From: Bacillota bacterium
GTDB lineage: Bacteria; Bacillota; Sulfobacillia; JAJZIM01; JAJZBP01
Direction: 5' to 3'
NCBI GenBank assembly: GCA_021798855.1
Contig: JAJZBP010000002.1
Coordinates: 1-25,861 of the forward strand
Length of the DNA stretch: 25,861 nt
In this document: positions 6,556-14,447 of the stretch, one piece after another
Numbering within the stretch: position 1 is the first letter of the stretch
How the letters are laid out: each line of letters opens with the position of its first letter
Notes under the pieces: model-generated
What the model saw: the letters and a program-made list of their open reading frames with translations, nothing else
Told to the model about the DNA's origin: nothing
The model's database searches: none
Position numbers and translations under genes: made by a program

Positions 6556-6609
6556 AAAGATGAAGGGTGATTGGAAAGGCAGTCGGTACCGGAGAAAGGG
6601 GCGTGCGTG

Positions 6610-6960
6610 ATGGTTATTTCCGACAAGCAGATTCACGCCATCCTGGCCGGCTATCCGGGGAGTGGGGCCAACGCTCCCCAGGAAACCGGCGATTCCGCCA
6701 ACACCACGCAACTTTCTCCCGGCAAACAGCCCCGGAATCAAGGCCAAGCCGCACCGAGATCCGACAGGGTTACCCTTTCGGGCAGGGCCAAGGAAATAGC
6801 CATGGACCGGTCCGCAGCGACGAAGGCGACGGGAGGGGAGAACGCCGACCGGCTGGCTGGTTTGGCGAAAGCGGTGGCCGACGGTACCTATCGTCCCGGC
6901 GGTCTGGAGATCGCGGGGAAGATGCTGGGGAGGGCGATGGCGGATAAACTGCCCGAATGA
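6610..6960 (+). CDS. flgM: FlgM, anti-sigma-D (sigma-28) factor
   Basis: A 116-residue cytoplasmic regulator that holds the flagellar sigma factor until the hook-basal body is complete and is then exported. The N-terminal half is polar and probably disordered. The C-terminal half has the family pattern: RVTLSGRAKEIAM, then LAKAVADGTYRP and GLEIAGKMLGRAMADKL, the sigma-binding helices. ATG at 6610 is preceded by AAGGGG about 8 nt upstream; GTG 6607 is a possible neighbour. It lies after yvyF and before flgN, the usual order. A sigma-D-like promoter lies at 6529-6555. Somewhat longer than the roughly 90-residue Bacillus protein. Confidence 0.88.
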   Translation: MVISDKQIHAILAGYPGSGANAPQETGDSANTTQLSPGKQPRNQGQAAPRSDRVTLSGRAKEIAMDRSAATKATGGENADRLAGLAKAVADGTYRPGGLEIAGKMLGRAMADKLPE

Positions 6961-7011
6961 TGCGGCGGAAAAGGCGTGGCCCATGGTGCGATGAAGAGAA
7001 GAGGTAAGGTC

Positions 7012-7587
7012 ATGGGTGACCTGGTGGCAACTGGTGACGAAGAATGGTCCGACACCAGCGCCGGCCGGCCGGAATCGGAATCCCTGGAGGGAATGGCCGC
7101 GATCCTGGAAGGGGAGGCGATGGTCTATACGGATTTGGTGAAGTGGGCGGAGAAGAAAAGGGTCGCCTTGCTGGGAACCAAACTGGACGCTCTGGAGGAA
7201 GCGATCCGAGCCGAGCAGGCGCTTGTTTGGCAGGTGAACCGCTTCGAAAGGCGACGTCTTTCTTTGGAAGAGGAGATGGCGGCGGCCATGGTCGAACGGG
7301 GCGAGCCGGTCCCGCCGGGCGGGCAACGCACGTTGCGCTATTGGATCGAGCGTAGTCACAGGGTTGGTGTGGCCCGCAGACTAGAGGAGGTCCGGGTCAA
7401 ACTGCTCGGTTTGGCCGATGCTTTGCGTCGGCTGAATGAACTTAACGCCGTCTTGGTGAAACAGGGCATGGTGTTCTTGGAGTTTTCCCTGGAAGCGTTG
7501 CTGGGCGGCGGTGGTTGTGGTCTTTACGGCTCTTCGGGTGAACCTAAGAAGGTGGCTGCGGTCAGCCAGTTCAGCCGTCGGATCTGA
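7012..7587 (+). CDS. flgN: FlgN-family flagellar export chaperone
   Basis: A 191-residue, almost wholly helical protein with long coiled coils (EGMAAILEGEAMVYTDLV, LEEAIRAEQALVWQV, and LLGLADALRRLNELNAVLVKQ near the end). This is the pattern of FlgN chaperones, which bring the hook-junction proteins FlgK and FlgL to the export gate. ATG at 7012 follows AAGAGGT by 7 nt; an in-frame GTG at 6976 and ATG at 6991 lack good sites. Position after flgM is the strongest support. The expected clients flgK and flgL do not follow it here, which is unusual. The stop overlaps the next start (TGATG), so translation is coupled. Confidence 0.82.
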   Translation: MGDLVATGDEEWSDTSAGRPESESLEGMAAILEGEAMVYTDLVKWAEKKRVALLGTKLDALEEAIRAEQALVWQVNRFERRRLSLEEEMAAAMVERGEPVPPGGQRTLRYWIERSHRVGVARRLEEVRVKLLGLADALRRLNELNAVLVKQGMVFLEFSLEALLGGGGCGLYGSSGEPKKVAAVSQFSRRI

Positions 7588-7919
7588 TGGACGAGCGGAT
7601 GGGGGAGTTGCTGTCTCTATCCGAAAGATTGGAGGAAGCTCTTGCCGCCAAGGAATGGGGGAAAGCCGCTGAATTTTTGCGCTCCAGGGAGGATCTCTTG
7701 GACGGGTTGATGGAAAGCGGTTACCTTCCGGCCAACGACGACGAGGAGGCGTTGAGGGTTGCCGTGGCGGCGGACCAGCGTGGTAGGGAGACCCTGAGCG
7801 CGCAACTGGCCGAGTTGGAGGATAAAATTGGGAGATTGCAGGATATGAAGAAGCTTTTGCTTGAATTGCAGAGAATTGGAAGTGACCAGGGCGGCGCCTT
7901 TTTTGATCAAAGGGGTTAG
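7587..7919 (+). CDS. small helical protein, FliT/FlgN-chaperone-like
   Basis: A 110-residue protein whose ATG overlaps the flgN stop (TGATG, 7585-7589), so it is translationally coupled to flgN. It is predicted all-helical: LSLSERLEEALAAKEWGKAAEFLRSREDLLDGL, then a short acidic turn (NDDEE) and a second long helix ending KKLLLELQRIG. Two amphipathic helices with an N-terminal lysine/tryptophan segment fit FliT-type flagellar chaperones, which bind the cap protein FliD. The sequence signal is weak and the call rests mainly on size, helicity and position. No membrane segment. Confidence 0.6.
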   Translation: MDERMGELLSLSERLEEALAAKEWGKAAEFLRSREDLLDGLMESGYLPANDDEEALRVAVAADQRGRETLSAQLAELEDKIGRLQDMKKLLLELQRIGSDQGGAFFDQRG

Positions 7920-7950
7920 GGGAAACGGACAGGTTGGGGGGCGGGAATGG

Positions 7951-8502
7951 ATGGGGGACGTGAGTGAACGCGATGCCTGTTCCGGACCCGCGACCGCCAT
8001 GGCTAAAAGATTGACCTCCGGTTTCGACCGTACTCTGGATCTGAATGGTTCCGGCCATCGTTTACGTGAATTACGCGAAAAACGAAATAGCCTGGAGGAA
8101 CAACTTATCGCCGGGATTTCCCTGCTCCGGGGCTCTTTGGTGAGCCAGTTTAAGACCTGCGGCAAGAAAAACTGCCATTGCCAAAACGGCAAAAAGCATG
8201 GGCCCTTTACGTATTTGTCCCTGCGGGTGGCCGGCAGGACCAAGATGCTGTTCATACGGGAGGCCGACCGTGCCGAAGTCGAGGAATTGGTGGGTAACTA
8301 CCGCGACTTCCGGCGGGTCAAGGCGGAATTGGCCGGCTTGAACCGCGAAATCTCCCGGCTGCTGGACGGAGTGGAAGCCGCCCGCCTGTGCGGGGGCGAG
8401 GCCTTGTTCCTCCAACAAGCGTCTCGTCCCCAGCGGTTCATGGTTGGCGCGGAAGGAACGGATTCCGGCGGGCGAAGTGAACAAAAAAGACGACTGACTT
8501 AG
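7951..8502 (+). CDS. DUF6788-like protein with Cys-rich motif
   Basis: A 183-residue cytoplasmic protein of unknown function. The core (about residues 50-140) has a coiled-coil lead-in, then LRGSLVSQFKTCGKKNCHCQ, a Cys-x4-Cys-x-Cys motif, followed by HGPFTYLSLRVAGRTKMLFI and NYRDFRRVKAELAGLNREI. I associate this arrangement with DUF6788-type proteins, from memory. The Cys cluster may bind metal. ATG at 7951 follows a G-rich stretch; GTG 7960 and ATG 7999 are alternatives. The N-terminal 30 residues and the C-terminal tail (GTDSGGRSEQKRRLT) are not conserved-looking. It follows the flagellar genes by 31 bases but has no known flagellar role. Confidence 0.65.
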   Translation: MGDVSERDACSGPATAMAKRLTSGFDRTLDLNGSGHRLRELREKRNSLEEQLIAGISLLRGSLVSQFKTCGKKNCHCQNGKKHGPFTYLSLRVAGRTKMLFIREADRAEVEELVGNYRDFRRVKAELAGLNREISRLLDGVEAARLCGGEALFLQQASRPQRFMVGAEGTDSGGRSEQKRRLT

Positions 8503-9195
8503 TAGCCGCGACTGATTTTAAGTCCGCAGTTGCGGTCATGGGTCCCGAAAAGCCGAGGTTGCCACCGCCCCCGCGAGGGGTTATTTTATTTTCCAAACGC
8601 CAGGGCCAAAGCCTCTCGGCCGGCCGGGCGGCTTGGGCGTCCAACGTTTTCGCCAAGGGAGACGCAGGTTCGCGCCCGGAGTCATCCGTTACGCCAGCCT
8701 TCCTGCTCGAGCGACAATTCGACAGTAAAGCCGGAATGACTTCGACAAAAGAAAAAAGCCGACGGGGATAATTAACAGGGAGCAGCCTTGTCCCGATGCT
8801 TATCAACAGAATTATCAACCGTTTCAACAGAAAAACTATCCACAACCGAAAAGTTATCCACAACCGGAGAAGAACATTGGTGGTTTATTCGACAAAGAAG
8901 AAGATTCGCCATTGTCCGAGTAATCCTTCGCTCGGCGGAACATGGGCACCCGGAAACTTGAAAACGCAAGGTCGCCGTCCGAGCCGGACGGAAGAGTGGG
9001 GGGCGAGCCTGCGGGAGGTTTGGAAAGTTTGGAAGCCGGAGGAGGATTTGCCGGGGAGGTTGGGGAATTAAATCAAGCCGCCTGCTCCTGTTAAAAGACC
9101 GAGAAATTGTTCAAGCTTGTGGAGACAAACAAAATGTCCCGGCGGTTCCCATTGCGGTCCCAAAAGGTCGGAGGCATTAAAGGAGGATGGAGAAG
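8503..9195 (+). other. gene-free interval with DnaA-box-like array and hairpins
   Basis: About 690 bases without a convincing gene. Contents: a short CCCC-GCGA-GGGG hairpin before TTATTTTATTTT (about 8569-8592), possibly a weak terminator for the preceding gene; imperfect inverted repeats around 8600-8745; the DnaA-box-like array (8800-8862); a 7-bp hairpin CCGTCCG-AGC-CGGACGG (8975-8991) with no T-run; and a purine-rich stretch (9000-9065) leading to hpf. Short open frames here lack ribosome binding sites and conserved features. Confidence 0.6.
8800..8862 (+). promoter_or_regulatory. cluster of DnaA-box-like sites
   Basis: Five same-orientation sites lie within 63 bases: TTATCAACA (8800-8808), TTATCAACC (8812-8820), GTTTCAACA (8821-8829), CTATCCACA (8836-8844) and a perfect consensus TTATCCACA (8854-8862). 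The sequence between them is A-rich. Read on the other strand it is a run of TGTGGATAA/TGTTGATAA-type sites like those seen upstream of dnaA in Bacillota. The DnaA consensus is established; binding here is inferred. Confidence 0.55.
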
Positions 9196-9726
9196 ATGGA
9201 GATCGTGATCCACGGACGGAACCTGGACTTGACCGACGCCATCCGCCGGCATACGGGCGATAAATTGCGCAAGATGGAGAAATATTTGGGGAACGTGGTG
9301 GTGCAATTGGCCCTGGGAGTGGAAAAAGAACGGCACCGGGCCGAAATAACGGTCGGTTTCCACGGGCTGACGCTCCGCGCGGAGGAGGAAACGGGTGACC
9401 TCTATGCCTCCATTGACGGGGCGGTCAAGGTGCTGGAGGGGCAAATCCGGCGCCACCGGGACAAAATAGCCGCAAGGATCCGTCATGGAGGCGGGAAGGA
9501 ATTACAGCCTTTTTGGCGGCAGAAGGCGGGAGAGCCGGAAGATTCCGAGAAAGTGGTGCGGCATAAACGTTTTTCCCTGAAACTGATGGTGGTGGATGAG
9601 GCCATCTTGCAATTGAACCTGCTGGGTCACGATTTTTATGTTTTTGCCAACGCCGAAACCCAGCGGATCAATGTGCTCTACCGGCGTAAAAGCGGTGATT
9701 ACGGACTGCTCGAACCGGAACTGTAA
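9196..9726 (+). CDS. hpf: long-form ribosome hibernation promoting factor
   Basis: A 176-residue long HPF that joins 70S ribosomes into inactive 100S dimers in stationary phase. The N-terminal domain (residues 1-100) begins MEIVIHGRNLDLTDAIRRH and binds the small subunit; the C-terminal dimerisation domain starts with VVRHKRFSLKLMVVDEAI and ends with DYGLLEPEL. The middle linker is basic and charged. ATG at 9196 is chosen because AAAGGAGG (9179-9186) is 9 nt upstream and the product starts like homologues; ATG 9187 would abut the ribosome binding site. It is followed by a terminator and secA, the usual Bacillota neighbourhood. Confidence 0.95.
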   Translation: MEIVIHGRNLDLTDAIRRHTGDKLRKMEKYLGNVVVQLALGVEKERHRAEITVGFHGLTLRAEEETGDLYASIDGAVKVLEGQIRRHRDKIAARIRHGGGKELQPFWRQKAGEPEDSEKVVRHKRFSLKLMVVDEAILQLNLLGHDFYVFANAETQRINVLYRRKSGDYGLLEPEL

Positions 9727-9732
9727 GGTTGC

Positions 9733-9800
9733 GGGTCGCCGGCGGGGGGGGCGGCGGCGTGTGGGTCGTTGCGCGCGGGGCGGCGGCGACCCTTTTTTTT
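9733..9800 (+). terminator. rho-independent terminator between hpf and secA
   Basis: GGGTCGCCG (9733-9741) pairs perfectly with CGGCGACCC (9784-9792), directly followed by eight T (9793-9800). An inner GGGTCG at 9763-9768 can compete for the same 3' arm, giving a shorter hairpin. It separates hpf from secA. Confidence 0.8.
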
Positions 9801-9812
9801 GGCCTTCCGACG

Positions 9813-9821
9813 TGCTAAAAT
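9813..9821 (+). promoter_or_regulatory. extended -10 promoter for secA
   Basis: TGCTAAAAT at 9813-9821 carries the TGn extension and a 5/6 -10 hexamer. The region 17 bases upstream is the terminator T-run, so there is no proper -35. Transcription would start near 9828, 27 bases before the secA GTG. Confidence 0.4.
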
Positions 9822-9854
9822 GCTCCTTTGGATGAGCAGAAAGAGGGTTTTGAC

Positions 9855-12371
9855 GTGCTCAAATTCTTGAGCAACGTATTTCTGGGCAATTACAACGAAA
9901 AGGAAATTAAGCGCCTGCGCCGCCGGTTGGAAGCGGTCAACGCCCGGGAAGGGGAGACCGCGGCGCTGGATGACGGGGCTTTGCGAGCCAAGACCGGTGA
10001 ATTCCGGGGGCGCCTCGAACGGGGCGAAACCACGGATGAACTTCTGCCCGAGGCGTTCGCCGTGGCCAGGGAAGCGGCGCGGCGAACCCTGCAAATGCGG
10101 CACTTTGACGTTCAGGTGATCGGCGGGTTGGTGCTCCATGAAGGGCGGGTGGCGGAGATGGCCACCGGGGAGGGCAAGACGCTGGTGGCCACCTTGCCGG
10201 CATACCTGAACGCCTTAACCGGGAAAGGGGTGCACGTCGTCACCGTCAACGATTACCTGGCCAGCCGAGACAGCGAGTGGATGGGCCGGATTTACGCTTA
10301 CCTTGGTTTGTCCGTCGGACTGAACGTGCACGGCCTCGACTACCCACAAAAGGTGGAAGCCTATGCTGCCGACATAACCTACGGGACGAACAACGAGTTC
10401 GGCTTCGACTACCTGCGGGACAATATGGTGCTGCGCCCGGAGGAGATGGTGCAGCGGAATCTCCACTACGCCATCATCGACGAAGTGGATTCCATCCTGA
10501 TCGACGAGGCTCGAACTCCATTGATCATTTCCGGGCCGGGAGAGCGTTCCAGCGCCTTTTATCAGAGTTTCGCCCGGATCGTACCGCGGTTGGTCGCGGA
10601 GAAGGACTTCACCGTTGATGAGAAAAATCACGCCGTGGCTCCCACCGAGGAGGGGGTTGCGAAGGTGGAAAAAATGATCGGGGTGAAGAACCTCTACGCC
10701 AACCGGGCCCAGGACCTGTCCCACTACCTGCTCCAGTCGCTGAAGGCTCACGTTTTGATGAAGCGGGACCGGGATTACGTGGTCAAGGACAATCAGGTGA
10801 TCATCGTGGACGAATTTACCGGCAGGCTCATGTTCGGGCGGCGCTATTCGGACGGCCTGCACCAGGCCATAGAGGCCAAGGAAGGGGTCAAGGTCGAGGA
10901 GGAAAGTCAAACCCTGGCCACGATCACCTTTCAAAATTACTTCCGGATGTACGAGAAACTGGCCGGGATGACGGGAACGGCGGTCACCGAGGAGGAGGAA
11001 TTCCGCAAGATCTACGGGATGGATACGCTGGTGATCCCGACCAACAAGCCCCTGATCCGCAAGTATGAGCCGGACGCCGGTGATATAACGGAGACCGCCA
11101 ATTTCAGCTCGGCGGAGGGGGACATTGTCGAGTGCGACAGGCGGGGACAACCGGGTTTGGTGGGCACGATTTCCATTGAAAAATCGGAGCGGCTGTCGCG
11201 GATGCTCTCCCAGCGGGGGGTAACCCACGAGGTGTTGAACGCCAAGTACCACGAGCGGGAGGCCCAGATCGTCAGCCGGGCGGGGCAAAAGGGGGCGGTC
11301 ACCATCGCCACCAACATGGCCGGACGAGGGACGGACATCGTCTTGGGGGATGGCGTGGCGGATCTGGGTGGCCTGCGGATCATCGGCACCGAAAGGCACG
11401 AAAGCCGACGGATCGACAACCAGCTCCGGGGACGCGCCGGACGCCAGGGGGATCCCGGAGTCTCCCGGTTCTACCTTTCCCTGGAGGACGATCTGATGCG
11501 CATCTTCGGGGGAGACAACGTGAAAGGTCTGATGGATCGATTTGGTTTGGAGGAGGACCAGCCGCTGGAATCCGGCCTTTTGACCAGGACCATCGAAGGC
11601 AGCCAGAGAAAAGTGGAAAACCGGAACTTCGACCTGCGCAAGCACGTTCTGGAATACGACGATGTGATCAATACCCAGCGCGAGATCATTTACGCCGAGC
11701 GACGCCGCGTGCTGCGGGAGGAAAATCTGCGGGATCAGGTGATGGACATGGTGGGACAACTGATCGGCGATCTGGTGGCTTCCCATTGTCCGGACAAGGT
11801 CCATCCCGAGGAGTGGGACATCGACGGCCTATTGCGCGGTATGGAGGCCCACTTTCTGCATCCGGGCAGGGTGGAAGCTTCGCGGCTTGCCGGTAAGACC
11901 AGGGAGGAGATCGAGGAATTACTTTTGGGGATAGCCGAGGAATTGTACGCCGAAAGGGAGAAAACCCTGGGTCCGGAGATGATGCGCGAATTGGAGCGCG
12001 TTTTGCTCCTGCGGACGGTCGACAGCAAGTGGATCGAACACCTGGACGGCATGGATGAACTGCGGGACGGGATCGGCCTGCGGGCCTACGGCCAGCGGGA
12101 TCCCCTGGTGGAATACAAGCGCGAGGCCTACGATATGTTCCAGGAACTGGTCCAGGCGATTCGCAATGATGTCTCCCGGCTTATCTATCAGGTCGATGTG
12201 GTGGTTGAACAGCCGGAGGCTCCCCGGCAGGTCTTCGAGAACCTGGGAGGGGAAGTGAGTCCGGCCATTCCGGCCCGGGCGACGCCGACGGTCAAGGTGG
12301 GGCGAAACGATCCCTGCCCTTGCGGCAGTGGCGTCAAGTACAAGAAATGCCACGGTCGCGAGGCCGGATGA
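9855..12371 (+). CDS. secA: SecA, preprotein translocase ATPase
   Basis: An 838-residue motor protein that drives unfolded preproteins through SecYEG. Walker A MATGEGKT is at residues 102-109, the DEVD Walker B box at 209-212, the preprotein-binding domain follows, then the second helicase motor (TNMAGRGTDIVLG, and QLRGRAGRQGDPG) and the helical wing/scaffold. The C-terminus has the zinc motif with Cys821, Cys823, Cys832 and His833 (CPCGSG...KCHG), seen in SecAs that bind SecB or ribosomes. GTG at 9855 is preferred: AAAGAGG lies about 8 nt upstream and the product begins MLKFLSNVF like homologues; TTG 9828 coincides with the likely transcription start. Length is typical. Confidence 0.98.
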   Translation: MLKFLSNVFLGNYNEKEIKRLRRRLEAVNAREGETAALDDGALRAKTGEFRGRLERGETTDELLPEAFAVAREAARRTLQMRHFDVQVIGGLVLHEGRVAEMATGEGKTLVATLPAYLNALTGKGVHVVTVNDYLASRDSEWMGRIYAYLGLSVGLNVHGLDYPQKVEAYAADITYGTNNEFGFDYLRDNMVLRPEEMVQRNLHYAIIDEVDSILIDEARTPLIISGPGERSSAFYQSFARIVPRLVAEKDFTVDEKNHAVAPTEEGVAKVEKMIGVKNLYANRAQDLSHYLLQSLKAHVLMKRDRDYVVKDNQVIIVDEFTGRLMFGRRYSDGLHQAIEAKEGVKVEEESQTLATITFQNYFRMYEKLAGMTGTAVTEEEEFRKIYGMDTLVIPTNKPLIRKYEPDAGDITETANFSSAEGDIVECDRRGQPGLVGTISIEKSERLSRMLSQRGVTHEVLNAKYHEREAQIVSRAGQKGAVTIATNMAGRGTDIVLGDGVADLGGLRIIGTERHESRRIDNQLRGRAGRQGDPGVSRFYLSLEDDLMRIFGGDNVKGLMDRFGLEEDQPLESGLLTRTIEGSQRKVENRNFDLRKHVLEYDDVINTQREIIYAERRRVLREENLRDQVMDMVGQLIGDLVASHCPDKVHPEEWDIDGLLRGMEAHFLHPGRVEASRLAGKTREEIEELLLGIAEELYAEREKTLGPEMMRELERVLLLRTVDSKWIEHLDGMDELRDGIGLRAYGQRDPLVEYKREAYDMFQELVQAIRNDVSRLIYQVDVVVEQPEAPRQVFENLGGEVSPAIPARATPTVKVGRNDPCPCGSGVKYKKCHGREAG

Positions 12372-12472
12372 GATCCGTGCGCGAGGCCGTTTCGCGGAAT
12401 CGGGGCGGAGCCGGGGCGGAATCATGATGTCGAAATTTTCCATGGCGAAACGCGGACAGGAGGAAGAAAAAA

Positions 12473-13595
12473 CTGAATTACGACGAACTGAGGCTTGAAT
12501 TGGCCGCGCTGGGGGAAAAACTGGAACACCTTGGGAGGTCTCTTTGACCGGGCGGGCCGGGAAGCGGAACTGGCGAAATTGGAAGATCGGGCGGCGGACC
12601 CGGGGTTGTGGGCCGATCAGGAGGGTGCCCAGAAACTCCTGCGGCGGATCGCCGAGGGCAGGGCGCCTCTGGAGCGGTTGGACAACCTGATCAGGCGACA
12701 CGGTGATTTGGCAATCCTCCGCGAATTGGGGCAAGAGGAAAACGACGCTCAGGTGCGCGAAGAGGTGGAAGAGGGTTGGCGGGAACTGACCAGAGAAGCC
12801 GAGCGCCTGGAAATGGGTGTCGTCTTTCGCGGAAAGTATGACCGGGGAAACGCCATCTTGGCCCTGCACGCCGGGGCGGGCGGAACGGACGCCCAAGACT
12901 GGGTGGAGTCCCTGGCGCGGATGTACAACCGTTGGGCGGGCAGCCACGGTTTCCAGGCCGAAACCCTGGACCTTCTGGAGGGTGACGAGGCCGGCCTGAA
13001 GAGCATAACCATACAGGTCACCGGGGAAAACGCGTACGGTTACCTGAAGGCGGAACGGGGAGTTCACCGCCTGGTCAGGATCTCTCCGTTCGACGCCTCC
13101 GGCCGTCGGCACACCTCCTTTGCCTCGGTGGATTGCCTGCCTCAGATGGAGGAAGACGACGCGGAGGTGACCATCAACCCGGAGGACCTGCGGATCGACC
13201 CCTTCCGGGCGGGTGGCGCCGGCGGCCAGCACGTCAACAAAACCGAATCGGCGGTGCGCATCGTCCACCTGCCCACCAACACCGTGGTGACCTGTCAGAA
13301 GGAACGCTCCCAGCACTCCAACCGTGACACGGCCATGGGGATCCTGCGGGCCAAGCTCACGGAATTGAAGCTCGAGGAAGAGGAACGGGAAATCCAAAAC
13401 ATCCGGGGGGACCAAGGCGAAATCGCGTGGGGGAATCAGATCCGTTCTTACGTTTTCCAGCCGTATTCCCTGGTCAAGGACCACCGGACCGGCGTGGAAT
13501 TGGGAAACGTCCAGGGGGTCATGGACGGAGAGTTGGATCCGTTGATTCTGGCCTGGTTGCAATGGAGCGCTTCCGCAGCGGGGGGGCGGGGTTGA
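12473..13595 (+). CDS. prfB: Peptide chain release factor 2 (programmed +1 frameshift, apparent CTG start)
   Basis: RF2 releases peptides at UGA and UAA. It is made from two frames: codons 1-24 (12473-12544, ending TCT-CTT) hit an in-frame TGA at 12545-12547, and a +1 shift continues at GAC 12546 for 349 more codons, giving about 373 residues. The RF2 stop-recognition motif SPF is at about 204-206 and catalytic GGQ at about 250-252. The first frame has no ATG, GTG or TTG between an upstream TGA (12425) and TTG 12500. CTG 12473 lies 9 nt after AGGAGG (12458-12463) and gives a 24-codon lead, the same length as I recall for Bacillus RF2. A start at TTG 12500 would drop half the lead. It follows secA, as in many Bacillota. 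Confidence 0.93.
12533..12548 (+). promoter_or_regulatory. prfB programmed +1 frameshift site
   Basis: GGGAGG-TCT-CTT-TGA-C: an internal ribosome-binding-like GGGAGG (12533-12538) placed 3 nt before the slippery CTT (12542-12544), followed by UGA and C. Spacing and bases match the classical RF2 site, which senses RF2 level through slow termination at UGA-C. Confidence 0.95.
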
Positions 13596-13602
13596 GGTTG
13601 AG

Positions 13603-13626
13603 CCGCCGCCCGGGCGCGGGCGGCGG
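13603..13626 (+). other. strong GC hairpin after prfB
   Basis: A perfect 10-bp stem, CCGCCGCCCG/CGGGCGGCGG, with a GGCG loop, 8 bases after the prfB stop. There is no T-run, so it is not a standard intrinsic terminator; it may protect the mRNA 3' end or pause polymerase. Confidence 0.6.
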
Positions 13627-13727
13627 GTGTGGGGCGGGTGGCGGATTCGTTCAGGGTGGCTTTTGGGATGTGCTCGGGGGGCTGTTGGGTAAAATAAGGG
13701 CGATTTGGCCGGCGGGGGGAAAGGGAA

Positions 13728-14447
13728 ATGCGCGGGCAGCGTTGTCGGATCCTGGGGGTTTCGGTTGACGTTCTCACGCTGGAGGAGGCTGCGCGGCGGG
13801 CCGAAACCATGTTGGCGGAGGGGGGAACCCACCTGGTGGTTACGCCCAACGCGGAGATGCTGAACCTTGCCGGAAGGGATCTGGATCTGAAGGGGATTTT
13901 GTGTCGAGCTGACCTGGTTCTTCCCGATGGAGCGGGAGTGGTCTTGGTCGGGAGGCTCAGGGGCATAAGGCGACTGGTGCGGGTGCCCGGGGTGGACTTC
14001 GTTCGCCGGCTCCTTGGTCGGGGCCGGCGGTCGGTGTTCCTCCTGGGAGGTGAGCGCGGAGTGGCGGAGTCGGCGGCGGAAAGTTTGCGGGCGGCGAACC
14101 CGACGTTGGAGGTGCGGGGTACGGCTCACGGTTATTTCACTGCGGAGGAGGAAACGTCTCTGGTGGAGACCATCCGTTCCTCCCGGGCGGAGATCCTCCT
14201 GGCGGGGCTCGGCGTCCCGCGGCAGGAAAAATGGCTGGCGGCCCACCTGGAACGGTTGGGAGTGGGCCTGGCCGTGGGCGTCGGTGGAGCGTTGGATGTC
14301 TTCGCCGGTAGGGCCGTGCGGTGTCCCTCCTGGATGGGGCGGATCGGCCTTGAGTGGCTTTATCGCTTGATCCGGGAACCGCGCCGAGCGGGGCGGATGC
14401 TGGCCCTGCCGCAGTTTTTCTGGGCGGCCCTGCGGGAGCGGGCGTGA
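13728..14447 (+). CDS. tagA: WecG/TagA/CpsF-family glycosyltransferase
   Basis: A 239-residue family 26 glycosyltransferase. TagA adds ManNAc to undecaprenyl-PP-GlcNAc at the membrane face, the first committed step of wall teichoic acid or related secondary polymers. The conserved blocks appear in order: THLVVTPNAEMLN (about residues 34-46), the ADLVLPDGAG region, RVPGVDF, the VFLLGG Rossmann strand, LLAGLGVPRQEKW and GVGGALDVFAG. The C-terminal helices (residues 205-239, WLYRLIREPRR) resemble the membrane-targeting appendage. ATG at 13728 follows GGGGGGAAAGGGAA. It overlaps the next gene by 4 bases. The exact sugar donor cannot be read from sequence. Confidence 0.9.
   Translation: MRGQRCRILGVSVDVLTLEEAARRAETMLAEGGTHLVVTPNAEMLNLAGRDLDLKGILCRADLVLPDGAGVVLVGRLRGIRRLVRVPGVDFVRRLLGRGRRSVFLLGGERGVAESAAESLRAANPTLEVRGTAHGYFTAEEETSLVETIRSSRAEILLAGLGVPRQEKWLAAHLERLGVGLAVGVGGALDVFAGRAVRCPSWMGRIGLEWLYRLIREPRRAGRMLALPQFFWAALRERA

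Noticed and set aside
8796..9071. 91-codon plus-strand ORF in the gap before hpf
   Set aside because: No ribosome binding site. Its N-terminal NRK/IHNR repeats are just the DnaA-box-like sites read as codons.
10215..11804. 529-codon open frame on the minus strand inside secA
   Set aside because: Antisense shadow of the SecA codon pattern; no conserved motifs.
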